Notes: generated from the sequence alone by a model not told the origin. A stretch of DNA of 64,000 nucleotides from Cellulomonas pakistanensis (GCF_016862755.1 NZ_BONO01000005.1:62001-126000), one strand, 5' to 3'; shown: positions 30,954-39,660, counted from the first letter of the stretch. Numbers and translations are program-made.

Positions 30954-31034
30954 GCGAGCCGACCCGCCCGGCAGCCCTGCCGGCGCCGGCGCCGGCCACG
31001 CGCGTGCGCGCGACCGGCGGACGCGCCACGGCCG

Positions 31035-31103
31035 CGAGAGAGCACGAAACACGTCGAGAGAGCATCCAGTGGATGCTCTCTCGACGTGTTTCGTACTCGT
31101 TCG
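31035..31103. repeat. Four-box intergenic element E5
   Basis: CGAGAGAGCA at 31035 and 31055, TGCTCTCTCG at 31074, and a decayed fourth box (7 of 10 bases) at 31094. The pitch is again 20-19-20. The central stem is a perfect 24 bp (31044-31067 with 31071-31094) around a three-base AGT loop and contains ACACGTCGAG, the segment shared with E3 and E4. Confidence 0.85.
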
Positions 31104-31176
31104 GCGAGGGTTGCCGGGCGCGCCGGGACGGTGCGATGGCCAGCGCCGGGCGCGCCCCGGGGTTCTCAGCGCGCGG

Positions 31177-31357
31177 TCAGGCGGGCACGCGCTCGTGCGG
31201 GTGGCCGTGCTCGTCCGCGCGCGCCCTCGCGGTCGTGGCCGTCGGCGTGCTCGCCGTCGTGGCGCGAGCACGTGATCGTGGCCGTCGGCGTGGTCGTGCT
31301 CGGCGTGCACCTGCGCTGCTCGCGCTCGTGGCCGTCAGCGTGCTCGCGGCTGGAGCC
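31177..31357 (-). pseudogene. Decayed extension of the His-rich tail of the DUF2277 gene
   Basis: Past the stop at 31358 the DNA still encodes His-rich repeats, but in shifting frames: GSSREHADGHER directly in frame after the stop, VHAEHDHADGHDHV in a second frame, and DEHGHPHERVPA with its own stop at 31177 in a further frame. A block of about 48 bases spanning the stop (31327-31375) is repeated at 31377-31425, where the stop triplet is a sense codon. This suggests a once longer tail broken by a substitution and small indels. Confidence 0.6.
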
Positions 31358-31822
31358 CTAGGCGTGCACGTGGTCGTGGCCGTCAGCGTGCTCGCGGTGG
31401 GAGCCCCAAGCGTGCGCGTGGTCGTGGTCGTGCGCGTGGTCGTGGTCGTGCGCGTGGTCGTGGTCGTGCGCGCGGTCGTCATCGTGCGCGTGGTCGTGCG
31501 CGTGGTCGTCATCGTGCACGTGGTCGTGCGCGTGGTCGTGGTCGTCGGCGTCGAACGGGGGCATGCCGAGGCGCGCCCGGACCTCCGGGCGTCGCAGCGG
31601 CGGGACCGTCGCGGGTGGGCGCCGGCGCTCGGGCAGCTCGTCGAGCAGCCGCGTGACGATCGCGGCGATCTCGTCGACGGCGCGGTCCAGCGGCTCGGCG
31701 GTGGCGGCGCTCACCGACTGCACGCCGGTGACCTTGCGGACGAACTGACGGGCCGCGGCCACGATCTCCTCGTCGGTCGCGGCGGGCTCGAGGCCCCGCA
31801 GCGTGGTGATGTTCCGGCACAT
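31358..31822 (-). CDS. DUF2277 protein with Asp/His-rich C-terminal tail
   Basis: A 154-residue protein. Residues 1-85 match DUF2277 (MCRNITTLRGLEPAATDEEI, AARQFVRKVTG), a small family of unknown function. Residues about 92-150 are a run of HDHAHDHDH-type repeats that should bind Zn, Ni or Cu, encoded by tandem GTCGTG/GCGTG repeats. The start is the ATG at 31822, supported by the family N-terminus and a -10 TACCGT seven bases upstream. The tail is unusual for the family and its coding repeat continues, broken, beyond the stop. Metal binding is inferred from composition. Confidence 0.85.
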   Translation of the reverse strand: MCRNITTLRGLEPAATDEEIVAAARQFVRKVTGVQSVSAATAEPLDRAVDEIAAIVTRLLDELPERRRPPATVPPLRRPEVRARLGMPPFDADDHDHAHDHVHDDDHAHDHAHDDDRAHDHDHAHDHDHAHDHDHAHAWGSHREHADGHDHVHA

Positions 31823-31829
31823 GCCGCCC

Positions 31830-31835
31830 ACGGTA
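31830..31835 (-). promoter_or_regulatory. Leaderless -10 element of the DUF2277 gene
   Basis: TACCGT on the minus strand, seven bases before ATG 31822. Confidence 0.5.
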
Positions 31836-31876
31836 GGACGGCGCCCGCGCCCCGGGAAGACCCCCGCCCGGTCCGG

Positions 31877-32254
31877 TCAGCCCGCGGCCTGCGGGACGCC
31901 CTGCTGCACCTGCCACCGGTTCCCGTCGGGGTCGGCGAAGAACAGGAACCGCCCCCAGGGGAAGTCCTGCACCTCCCCCGGGTCGACCCCGCGGCCGATG
32001 AGGTCCGCCCGGGCGGCCTCGATGTCCGTGACGACGAGCAGGAGCCCCTCGAGCGACCCGGGGGCCATCTCGGTCAGCCCGGTCCCGATGGCGATGGACG
32101 CCGCCGAGCCGGGCGGCGTCAGCTGCACGAACCGGATGCCGCCGCCGACCTCGTGGTCGTGGTCGAGCACGAAGCCGGCGCGCTGGGTGTAGAAGTCGAT
32201 GGCCCGGTCCACGTCGGAGACGGGCACCTGCACGAGCTCCAGTCGGTAGTCCAT
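31877..32254 (-). CDS. VOC superfamily (glyoxalase-like) protein
   Basis: A 125-residue single vicinal-oxygen-chelate domain with two beta-alpha-beta-beta-beta halves: VQVPVSDVDRAIDFYTQRAGFVLDHD and the second-half strands LLLVVTDIEAARADLIGRGV and FFADPDGNRWQVQQ. Likely a dimeric metal-dependent lyase, dioxygenase or resistance protein; no specific substrate can be named. ATG 32254 has a -10 TAGCGT six bases upstream and no Shine-Dalgarno. Confidence 0.88.
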   Translation of the reverse strand: MDYRLELVQVPVSDVDRAIDFYTQRAGFVLDHDHEVGGGIRFVQLTPPGSAASIAIGTGLTEMAPGSLEGLLLVVTDIEAARADLIGRGVDPGEVQDFPWGRFLFFADPDGNRWQVQQGVPQAAG

Positions 32255-32260
32255 GCCCGG

Positions 32261-32266
32261 ACGCTA
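32261..32266 (-). promoter_or_regulatory. Leaderless -10 element of the VOC gene
   Basis: TAGCGT on the minus strand, six bases before ATG 32254. Confidence 0.5.
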
Positions 32267-32322
32267 CGCCCGACCCCCGACACGACCCCTCGCCCGCCGC
32301 GCATGATCCTCCCGGGCACGAC

Positions 32323-32359
32323 CGAGGGCCCGGGACGCCGCACGCGTCCCGGGCCCTCG
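32323..32359 (-). terminator. livK terminator
   Basis: A perfect 15-bp stem (CGAGGGCCCGGGACG and complement) with a seven-base loop, about 50 bases past the livK stop and before the VOC gene. Confidence 0.75.
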
Positions 32360-32406
32360 TCGCCCGGTGGCCGGTCCCCTGCCCCGGCCGGAGGCTCAGG
32401 CTCTCG

Positions 32407-33672
32407 TCACTCGCCGACGGAGCCCTCGACCGCCTTCACCCAGACGTTCTTGTTGTCGGCGCCGTACTTGTACACGCCGATGAACGCGGACGACGGGTCG
32501 TTGTCCTCGTTGAACGGACCCACGCCGGCCTGGCCGACGTACTGGATGTCCTCGCCGGCGTCGATCATCTCGACGCAGTCCGCGTACGAGGTGCACTCCT
32601 CGCCGCCGTCGGCGCCCGACACCGCGGCCATGTTGGCCTGGATCGTGGCGCCGTCGGTGCCGCCGCCCTTGACCGCGGCGAGGGCGGCCAGCACGGTCGC
32701 GTCGTAGGACTCGGGCCCGTAGGCGAAGTCCGTCAGCGCCGGGTCGACCTCCTTGAGGCGGGCCTGGAAGTCGTCGCTGGGGAACGCGCCCGGGATCGTG
32801 CCCTGCGCGCCCTCGAGGGTGCCCGGGTCGAAGTCGGCGGAGTAGTCGGCCGTGTTGCCGTCGACCATGTAGATCGTGGCCGGGTCGACGCCGGCGGCGA
32901 CGAGCTCGGGGATGATCTGCTTGGTCTGCTCGAACGCGAGCACGACGACCGCGTCGGGGCTGGTGGCCATGAGCGCGGTGACGTCGGTCGCGAAGCTGCT
33001 CGCGGCCGGGTCGAACTCCTCGCCCTCGTTGCCGTAGACGACCGTGGCACCGGCGTCCTCGACCGTGGTCTTGACGACGTCGCGCAGCGAGGTGCCGTAG
33101 TCGTCGTTGAACACGAGGATGCCGACGTTCGCGTGGCCGTCGCCGGTGATGAGGTTGCCGAGCGCGGCGCCCTGCACGGTGTCCGGCGGCGCGGTGCGGA
33201 AGTAGAAGTCGGAGTAGCCCGACAGCGACGTCGCGGTGTTCGCCGGGGAGATCTGCACGATCTCGGCGCCGGTGATGTCGTCGACGACGTTGAGCGTCAC
33301 GGAGGACGACGCGGCTCCGACGATGACCTGGACGTCCTGCGAGATGAGGTCCGTCACCGACTGGGTCGCGACCTCCGCGTGGTCGGCGTCCGAGGAGTCC
33401 GCGTGGATGACCTCGACGTCCGAGCCGAGCACGCCGCCGGCCTCGTTGATCTCCTGCACGGCCAGGTCGACGCCGGCGATCTCCGGCGGGCCGAGGTACG
33501 CCAGCGTGCCGGTCTGGGGCAGCAGGGTGCCGATGATCAGCGGGCCGGCCTCGCCACCCGCCGTCTCGTCGCCGCCCGACCCGCTGTCGTCGTCGCTCCC
33601 GCACGCGGTGAGCACGAGCGCGACGGCGCCGGCGAGGGCCGCCGCCTTGACGGCGTGTGTCGTACGAATCAT
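32407..33672 (-). CDS. livK: Branched-chain amino-acid type substrate-binding lipoprotein LivK
   Basis: A 421-residue extracytoplasmic binding protein. The signal peptide ends in lipobox LTAC (Cys24), followed by a flexible Asp/Ser/Gly linker. The mature part begins IIGTLLPQTGTLAYLGPPEIAGVDLAVQEINEAGG, the type I periplasmic fold of LivJ/LivK. ATG 33672 has CAGGAG upstream. It is the natural partner of livHMGF (26398-30729) but lies 1.7 kb away on the opposite strand with its own terminator, so binding protein and permease can be expressed independently. The ligand could be an amino acid or an amide. Confidence 0.92.
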   Translation of the reverse strand: MIRTTHAVKAAALAGAVALVLTACGSDDDSGSGGDETAGGEAGPLIIGTLLPQTGTLAYLGPPEIAGVDLAVQEINEAGGVLGSDVEVIHADSSDADHAEVATQSVTDLISQDVQVIVGAASSSVTLNVVDDITGAEIVQISPANTATSLSGYSDFYFRTAPPDTVQGAALGNLITGDGHANVGILVFNDDYGTSLRDVVKTTVEDAGATVVYGNEGEEFDPAASSFATDVTALMATSPDAVVVLAFEQTKQIIPELVAAGVDPATIYMVDGNTADYSADFDPGTLEGAQGTIPGAFPSDDFQARLKEVDPALTDFAYGPESYDATVLAALAAVKGGGTDGATIQANMAAVSGADGGEECTSYADCVEMIDAGEDIQYVGQAGVGPFNEDNDPSSAFIGVYKYGADNKNVWVKAVEGSVGE

Positions 33673-33922
33673 GCGTGGTACTCCTGTCGGTGAGTACTGC
33701 CTGCCGGGAGCCCCGGCCGGATGCCGGGGGTCGTGCCACCGGCGGTGTGTGGCCGTGAAGGTATGCGCCCCGTGTGTCCGCCGTGTGTCGTGCGTGTCAC
33801 ACCGGATGACCGGTGCCGAACCGTGACCTTCCCTCGGGAAGACGCGGATCGTGGCACGACACGCCGATGTCGTGTGGCGTGGATCACATCGTGGACGCGA
33901 CGGGCGCGCGGCCGCACCGACA
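33673..33922. promoter_or_regulatory. livK upstream region
   Basis: No gene. On the minus strand a -10 TACCTT lies at 33763-33758, about 85 bases before livK. Upstream of it are several GTGTGT-type repeats (33775-33800) and a weak CGACA-n6-TGTCG palindrome (33857-33872). No clear -35. Confidence 0.35.
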
Positions 33923-33962
33923 GCACGGGGCCCGGCCCACCGTGCGGTGGACCGGGCCCCGT
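33923..33962 (-). terminator. pdtaR terminator
   Basis: CACGGGGCCCGG pairs with CCGGGCCCCGTG, and an inner CCACC-GTGC-GGTGG continues the stem past one mismatch. It lies 22 bases past the response regulator stop. Confidence 0.75.
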
Positions 33963-33984
33963 GTGAGTCAGGACGTGGCGGGGG

Positions 33985-34680
33985 TCAGGAGGCGCCGCCG
34001 CCCACCTGGTCGATGACGGCGTCCGCGACCTCGCGCATGGTGAGGCGGCGGTCCATCGACGTCTTCTGGATCCAGCGGAACGACTCCGGCTCCGTCAGGC
34101 CCATCTTGGTCATGAGCAGGCCCTTGGCGCGGTCGACGCGCTTACGGGTCTCGAACCGCTCGGCCAGGTCGGCGACCTCGGACTCGAGGGCCGTGATCTG
34201 CGCGTAGCGGGAGATCGCGATCTCGACCGCCGGCAGCAGGTCCGCCGGGCTGAACGGCTTGACGACGTAGGCCATCGCACCGGCGTCGCGGGCGCGCTCG
34301 ACCAGCTCGGTCTGCGAGAACGCGGTGAGCAGCACGACGGGCGCGAGGTGCGCCTTCGCGATCCGCTCGGCCGCGGAGATGCCGTCGAGCACCGGCATCT
34401 TGACGTCCATGACGACGACGTCCGGCTTGAGCTCGGTCGCCAGGGCCACCGCCTGCTCGCCGTCGCCGGCCTCGCCGACCACGTCGAAGCCCGCCTCGCG
34501 GAGCGTCTCGACGACGTCCATGCGGATCAGGGCCTCGTCCTCGGCCACCACGGCGCGGCGGGCCGGCTTGGCCGACGCCTCGGGCGCCTGCTCGGCCGTC
34601 CGGGCCTGGGGGATCTCGAGGTCGAGGGTGGGGTCGGCGGCGTTCTCGTCGCCGCTCGGCGTCGCGTCCTGGGTGCTCAC
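33985..34680 (-). CDS. pdtaR: ANTAR-domain response regulator (PdtaR-like)
   Basis: A 231-residue regulator. After a 40-residue non-conserved leader comes a receiver domain (VVAEDEALIRMDVVE, phosphoacceptor Asp92 in VVMDVKMP, Lys in VVKPFSP) and a C-terminal ANTAR domain (about 165-225; RAKGLLMTKMGLTEPESFRWIQKTSMD). ANTAR domains bind paired hairpins in nascent mRNA and prevent termination, and PdtaR acts in this way in mycobacteria. No kinase gene is adjacent. GTG 34680 lies eight bases after a TAGAAT -10 and has no Shine-Dalgarno. Confidence 0.93.
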   Translation of the reverse strand: MSTQDATPSGDENAADPTLDLEIPQARTAEQAPEASAKPARRAVVAEDEALIRMDVVETLREAGFDVVGEAGDGEQAVALATELKPDVVVMDVKMPVLDGISAAERIAKAHLAPVVLLTAFSQTELVERARDAGAMAYVVKPFSPADLLPAVEIAISRYAQITALESEVADLAERFETRKRVDRAKGLLMTKMGLTEPESFRWIQKTSMDRRLTMREVADAVIDQVGGGAS

Positions 34681-34688
34681 GAGGAGAG

Positions 34689-34694
34689 ATTCTA
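34689..34694 (-). promoter_or_regulatory. -10 element of pdtaR
   Basis: TAGAAT on the minus strand, eight bases before the GTG; a leader of at most one or two bases is expected. Confidence 0.5.
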
Positions 34695-34781
34695 GGACCT
34701 CGGGCGCTTCCGGCGCGTCCTCGGACCTGTGAACCTGCGCACGCCGACCACTCGGTAGCGAATGACGCGCGGACCCGGCGC

Positions 34782-34827
34782 GCCCCCGGCTCGCCTCAGG
34801 CCGTGCCCCCGGCTCGCCTCAGGCCAC
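34782..34827. repeat. 23-base tandem duplication over a stop codon
   Basis: Two copies of CCCCCGGCTCGCCTCAGGCC at 34783 and 34806 (period 23). The second contains the stop of the GGDEF-EAL gene (34819-34821). The duplication is downstream of the stop and does not change the protein. Confidence 0.75.
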
Positions 34828-37149
34828 GCCCTCCACCGCGAGCGGGGCGTGCGGCCGGCCCGCCGTGGACCGGTCCCGCAGCCAGCGCGCGAACGCCTCC
34901 GCCGGCATCGGCCGTGCGTGCAGGTACCCCTGCACCCGGTCGCAGCCGAGCTCGCGGAGCAGCTCCTCGGTCTCCCGGTCCTCGACGCCCTCCGCGACCA
35001 GCCGCAGGCCCAGGTGGTGCGCGAGCTCCACCGTCCCCGCCACGATCGCGCGCGTGCGCGGGTCCGCGAGCGCCCGGGCGGTGAACGAGCGGTCGAGCTT
35101 GAGCTCCTCGGCGGGCAGGTCGTTGAGGTACGCCAGCGACGAGTACCCGGTGCCGTAGTCGTCGATGCTCAGGCCGATGCCCAGGTTCGCCAGGCGGTGG
35201 GTCATCTCGACCGCGCGGTCCGGGTCGTGCATGAGCGACGTCTCGGTGATCTCCAGGACGAGCCGGTCCGCCGGCAGGCCGGAGCGCGCCAGCGCCCCCT
35301 CCACGACGCCCACCAGCCCGGGCTCCTCCAGGCACGAGGTCGAGAGGTTCACCGCGACCCGTACGGGCTGCCCCTCGGTGTCCCACGCGGCCGCGGCGCG
35401 GGCGGCCTGCTCGAGCACCTCGGCGGTCAGCCGGCCCATGAGCCCGTGCTCCTCGGCGAGCCCGAGGAAGACCGCCGGCGGGAGGACGCCGCGCTCGGGG
35501 TGCTCCCAGCGCACCAGCGCCTCCGCCGCCACGACCCGTCCGTCGTCGAGGTCGACCTGCGGCTGCAGGTGCACCGCGATCCGGCCGTGCCCGGCCCGCC
35601 GGTCCCCGCCCGCGGCCCGCCGGTCCCCGCCCGCGGCGTGCCGGTCGGCGCCGGGGGCGCGCCGGTCGTCGCCGAGGGCGTGCCGCAGCGCGTCGACCAG
35701 CCGGCGCTCCTCGTGCGCCCGCGCGTCCGACTCGCGGTCGTAGAGCCGGACGCCCCCGCCGGCCTGCTTGGCGTCGTACATCGCCGCGTCCGCGCGGCGC
35801 AGCAGGCCGGCGGCGTCGCGAGCCCCGACGGCCGTCGTGGCGACGCCGATGCTGGCCTCCAGCCGCACGACGCGGCCCTCGACCCCGATCGGCCGCGTGA
35901 GCTCGCGCAGCAGGTCGCGCGCGATCGCGACCGCCGTCTCGGCGTCCGCGTCGTCCAGCGCCACCGCGAACTCGTCGCCGCCGAGCCGGGCCACGACGCC
36001 GCGCCCGCCCACCGCGCCCTGCAGCCGCGCGGCGGCGGACCGGATCACCCCGTCGCCGACCGCGTGGCCGAACCGGTCGTTGACCTCCTTGAACCGGTCC
36101 AGGTCGACGACGAGGAGCGCGCCACGCGGCCGGGAGGCGAGGGCGCCCGCCTGCTCCACGAGCGCCCGCCGGTTGGCCACGCCGGTCAGCGGGTCGGTGC
36201 GGGCCTCCTGCCGCACGGCCGCGAGCTGGGCGAGGTCGGTGACGAGCCGCAGCACCCGCGCGCCGCCGCCCACCGCGGCGACCGCCGCGAGCACCGACGA
36301 CACGGGCTGGTCGCCGGGCACGAGCGCGTCGACGACCAGGATCCCGACCCCGGCGCCCATCACGACGACGGCGCCCGACGTGGTGTCCTCCGACGCGGCC
36401 TCCCGGGGCGGCAGGGCGCGCGCCCGCCCGACCCGGAGCACCGCGAGCAGCAGCACGAGCGCGGCCCAGCCGGCGACCACGACCGACCGCGGCGCGGTGG
36501 TGGGGCCGACGAGCAGCGCCGCGGCCTCGACCGACGCCACCGCCGCCAGCCCGGCCGCGAACGCCCAGGCACGCAGGTCGCGCCGCAGCCCGGCGATCGT
36601 GACGATCGTGCCCGCGGTGCCGAGCGCGACGAGCAGGGCCGCGAGGCGCACCAGCCCGAGCTGCGCCGCCCACCACGCCTCGCTGCCCGGGTCGGCGCGC
36701 ACCAGCAGGTTGCCGAGCGCCAGCAGGGCCGCCGCGGCGCTCACCCCGTTGAGCCAGTCCCCCGGGTCGGACAGCTCGGTGCGGATCCGGTTCCAGTGCA
36801 CCAGGCCGTGGTAGAGCGCGGCGGCCGTGAGCGCGGCGCCCGCGGTGAACGCGACCCCGCGCGGGCCACCCGTGGCGGCGACGACCGCCTCGCCGCCGAG
36901 CCCGGCCGCGAGGCCCCACGCCGCCACGCCGATCCACCGCCAGGTGACGTGGTCGCCGTCGCGGTGCCGCGCGGCGCCGCCGAGCAGCCCGCCGGCGAGC
37001 GCCGCGCCGGCCGAGGCCGCGGCGGTGAGGGTGACCGACGCGGTGCCGCGGAGCACGAGCGCGGCGGCGGCGAGCGCGGCCGAGACGCCGAGCAGGACCG
37101 CGGTGCGCGTCCGCCGGCGGGTCACGCGCGGGGGTGAGGTGGTCGTCAT
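34819..37149 (-). CDS. Membrane-bound GGDEF-EAL cyclic-di-GMP enzyme
   Basis: A 776-residue protein. Residues 1-310 hold about eight to ten membrane helices with no named sensor family. The GGDEF domain follows, with intact RLGGDEFAVAL near residue 388 and TDPLTGVANRRAL. The EAL domain starts with AEALVRWEHP near 540 and includes IDDYGTGYSSL and LKLDRSF. Both catalytic motifs look intact, so it may both make and break c-di-GMP. The linker around 490-520 is a set of ADRRAAGGDRR-like repeats encoded by tandem 21-base units. ATG 37149 has GGAAGG upstream. Confidence 0.93.
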   Translation of the reverse strand: MTTTSPPRVTRRRTRTAVLLGVSAALAAAALVLRGTASVTLTAAASAGAALAGGLLGGAARHRDGDHVTWRWIGVAAWGLAAGLGGEAVVAATGGPRGVAFTAGAALTAAALYHGLVHWNRIRTELSDPGDWLNGVSAAAALLALGNLLVRADPGSEAWWAAQLGLVRLAALLVALGTAGTIVTIAGLRRDLRAWAFAAGLAAVASVEAAALLVGPTTAPRSVVVAGWAALVLLLAVLRVGRARALPPREAASEDTTSGAVVVMGAGVGILVVDALVPGDQPVSSVLAAVAAVGGGARVLRLVTDLAQLAAVRQEARTDPLTGVANRRALVEQAGALASRPRGALLVVDLDRFKEVNDRFGHAVGDGVIRSAAARLQGAVGGRGVVARLGGDEFAVALDDADAETAVAIARDLLRELTRPIGVEGRVVRLEASIGVATTAVGARDAAGLLRRADAAMYDAKQAGGGVRLYDRESDARAHEERRLVDALRHALGDDRRAPGADRHAAGGDRRAAGGDRRAGHGRIAVHLQPQVDLDDGRVVAAEALVRWEHPERGVLPPAVFLGLAEEHGLMGRLTAEVLEQAARAAAAWDTEGQPVRVAVNLSTSCLEEPGLVGVVEGALARSGLPADRLVLEITETSLMHDPDRAVEMTHRLANLGIGLSIDDYGTGYSSLAYLNDLPAEELKLDRSFTARALADPRTRAIVAGTVELAHHLGLRLVAEGVEDRETEELLRELGCDRVQGYLHARPMPAEAFARWLRDRSTAGRPHAPLAVEGVA

Positions 37150-37337
37150 CGGCCTTCCAGGGCAGGGGGCCGTCGCGACCACCGCGCTACGCCGGGCCGT
37201 GATCTTCGCCGGGGCGCGGTCGTCGGTCGCCCAGGGGGGCACCGTCGTCCGGATGCACCGCTGATCCTGCGCCCGGTCGGCTCGGGAGCGCTCCTCGGGA
37301 CCGGGTGAATCGCCTGGTGAGGGTCGTCGCGCGCGCG

Positions 37338-38126
37338 TCAGGACGGGGCGGGCACCCGTTCGGCCCAGTCGGCCAGCAGCGCCGCGAGCACGTCCGGCCG
37401 CTCGTGCGGCAGCGCGTGCCCCGCCCCGTCCACGACCGCGAGCGTCGCCCGGGGGTACCGGTCGAGCAGCCCGACCGCCCCGGCGTACCCGACCGTCGAG
37501 TCCCGCCGCCCGGCGACGACGAGCACCGGGCCCTCGTACGGCGGCGCATCCCGGTCGTCGAGCCCGGCGATCTCCCAGCGCTCCCCGATCCGCGCGTTCG
37601 CCTCCGCGTCCGCGAGCGCCGCCCCGGGCTCGACGAACCGGCGGTGGCGGTCCAGCATCGCCGGCGTCTGCACGACGAAGTAGCCGCGGAACTCGTCGTC
37701 GCCGAGGGCATCGTCCCGGACGACCGGCGCGTGCGCGGGCAGGGGGTGGCCGCCGGCGACCAGCGGGCAGACGAGCGCGAGCCCGGCGACGAGGTCGGGC
37801 CGCCGCGCCGCGACCCCCCGCGCGTCGTGCGCGCCCGCCGAGTGGCCGACCAGGAGCACCGGCTCCCCGCCCCCGACCGCCTCGACGAATCCGGTCAGCA
37901 CGGCGACGACGTCGTCCTCGGAGCGGAGCGCGGGCGGCGCCGGGGTGCGCCCGTGGCCGGGCACGTCCGGGTACACCCGCCGCAGGCCGCCCACCGCGGC
38001 GAGCCCGGCGTCGAGGCAGGCCTCCGGCTCCCGGTGGTCGACGCCCGCGCCGTGCAGGACGACCACCGGCCGGCCGGTCCCGTGCGCGACGTGGTGGACG
38101 GCGACGCCGTCGACGGTGAGCTGCAC
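37338..38126 (-). CDS. Alpha/beta hydrolase
   Basis: A 262-residue hydrolase with oxyanion region LHGAGVDH, nucleophile Ser96 in GHSAGAHD, acid Asp in GRRDSTVG and His in GAGHALPHE. It resembles the broad epoxide hydrolase/haloperoxidase-like group; the substrate is not evident. The GTG start is nine bases past the stop of the beta-propeller gene, so the two are cotranscribed. Confidence 0.88.
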   Translation of the reverse strand: MQLTVDGVAVHHVAHGTGRPVVVLHGAGVDHREPEACLDAGLAAVGGLRRVYPDVPGHGRTPAPPALRSEDDVVAVLTGFVEAVGGGEPVLLVGHSAGAHDARGVAARRPDLVAGLALVCPLVAGGHPLPAHAPVVRDDALGDDEFRGYFVVQTPAMLDRHRRFVEPGAALADAEANARIGERWEIAGLDDRDAPPYEGPVLVVAGRRDSTVGYAGAVGLLDRYPRATLAVVDGAGHALPHERPDVLAALLADWAERVPAPS

Positions 38127-38135
38127 GGGTCCCCC

Positions 38136-39566
38136 TCAGCGGAGCAGGACCACCGCGTCGTCGTCCTGCCCGTACAGCGTGCCACTGGAGGTCCAGACCG
38201 ACTCGACGCCGTCCGGCAGGGGCGTGCGCCAGGCGGGCCGCCCGGAGCCGAGGTCGTACGCCGCCAGCCGCGGGTCGCCCGAGGCGGGGTCCCGCTCGAC
38301 CCGCAGCAGCTGCCGCCCGTCGGTCATGAGCCGGAAGCCGTCCAGCGGGTCGCCCTCCGCGGTCCAGAGCTCGTCGCCCGTGCGCACGTCGACCGCCCAC
38401 AGCGACGTGCTGCTGCTGCCGTAGAGGACGCCGTCCAGCAGGAGCCGGTTGGTGCGGCTCATCCCGTCCGAGGGGCGCTCCCAGAGCGGCTCGCCGGAGG
38501 TCGCGTCCACGCCCCGGGTCAGGCCGACGAGCGAGCCGTCGGCCACGTCGACCACCAGCACGTCGGGCGCGGAGCCGTCGTCCGGTCCCGCGAGGGCCGG
38601 CTGCCCGTCGGCGACGCCCGACCCGGTCCCGTCCTCGCCCAGCAGCAGGGTCCGGCTCGAGCCCTGGACGTCGACCAGCCGGCCCCCGCGGACGACCGCG
38701 ACGCCCGCGCCCCCGGCGCGCACCTCCCCCGTGCCCGGGTCGACCGCCCACGTCGCGCTCTCCGCGGTGACGAGCAGGTGCCCGCCCTCGCGGCGGAGCC
38801 ACCCGGTGCCGTACGCGAGGGCGGCGCGCCCGGGCACCTGGGCCGTCCAGCGCTCCTCCCCGGTGCGCGCGTCCTGCCCGACGACGCGCACCCCGGCGTC
38901 GCCCGACGTGGCGACCGCGAGGACGTCTTCCACCGCCGCGGCGGTCGCGCCGGGGGTCAGCGCGCGCTCGCCCCGGATCGTGCCGTCGACGACGTCCACC
39001 TCGACGAGCCGGGTCGCCGCGGGGGTGCCGTCGAGCGCGCGGCTGTCCGTGACCACGCACCACAGGGTGCGCGCCGGGCCGTCGACGGCGGTGCCGCACG
39101 ACCCGTCCCGGGTCGTCAGGCCGCGGGCCTCGGGCGCGACCTCCACGCGCCACTGCTCCACGCCCCGCTGCGGGTCCACGCCGACGACGCTCGCGGCCGG
39201 CCCGGGGCCCTCGAGCAGCAGCCCGGCCACGAACCCGGTCTCCGTGCGGTAGCCGTTCGACAGCACGGCGGACAGCTCGACCGACTCGACCGGGACGACG
39301 TCGAGGTCCGCGTCCACCGTCGACCCGATCACGCCGGGCGTCGCCCGCAGCCGCTCCGCCACGTCCTCGGCCCGGGCGTCGGCGGCGAGCTGCCACGCGA
39401 CCACCGCGACGCCCGCCGCGGCGAGCGCGGCCGGGACCGGCCACCACCGCCGGAGCAGCGCCCGGGCCCGCGCACGCCGCGCCCGCTCGGGTTCCGCGGC
39501 CCGGGCCGGTGCCGCAGGCCCCGCGGCGTCGTCGAGCTGCACCTCGGTCATGCGTCCCGCCCCCAT
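38136..39566 (-). CDS. Membrane-anchored PQQ-type beta-propeller protein
   Basis: A 476-residue protein with one membrane helix near residues 43-60 and an outer domain of repeated blades of the form (V)DARTGEERWTAQVPG, VDPGTGEVRAG, ATSGEPLWERP and VDVRTGDELWTAEG. These PQQ_2/BamB-like repeats usually form scaffolds rather than quinoprotein enzymes. Start ATG 39566 is set by a TAGGCT -10 six bases upstream; an ATG five codons later is possible. Function unknown; paired with the hydrolase downstream. Confidence 0.82.
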   Translation of the reverse strand: MGAGRMTEVQLDDAAGPAAPARAAEPERARRARARALLRRWWPVPAALAAAGVAVVAWQLAADARAEDVAERLRATPGVIGSTVDADLDVVPVESVELSAVLSNGYRTETGFVAGLLLEGPGPAASVVGVDPQRGVEQWRVEVAPEARGLTTRDGSCGTAVDGPARTLWCVVTDSRALDGTPAATRLVEVDVVDGTIRGERALTPGATAAAVEDVLAVATSGDAGVRVVGQDARTGEERWTAQVPGRAALAYGTGWLRREGGHLLVTAESATWAVDPGTGEVRAGGAGVAVVRGGRLVDVQGSSRTLLLGEDGTGSGVADGQPALAGPDDGSAPDVLVVDVADGSLVGLTRGVDATSGEPLWERPSDGMSRTNRLLLDGVLYGSSSTSLWAVDVRTGDELWTAEGDPLDGFRLMTDGRQLLRVERDPASGDPRLAAYDLGSGRPAWRTPLPDGVESVWTSSGTLYGQDDDAVVLLR

Positions 39567-39572
39567 GCGCGC

Positions 39573-39578
39573 AGCCTA
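39573..39578 (-). promoter_or_regulatory. Leaderless -10 element of the beta-propeller gene
   Basis: TAGGCT on the minus strand, six bases before ATG 39566. Confidence 0.5.
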
Positions 39579-39660
39579 GGGTCCGGGCCGCCGGCCCCGG
39601 GGCGGTTCCGCGGCGCGCGGGCCGGGGCGCCCGCGGGGAGCGGCCGGGCCGGCGGGCCGG

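Noticed and set aside
30770..31103. CRISPR array
   Set aside because: Repeated words with regular pitch, but the boxes are 10-12 bases, half are reversed, spacers are 8-10 bases, words differ between units, and no cas gene is near.
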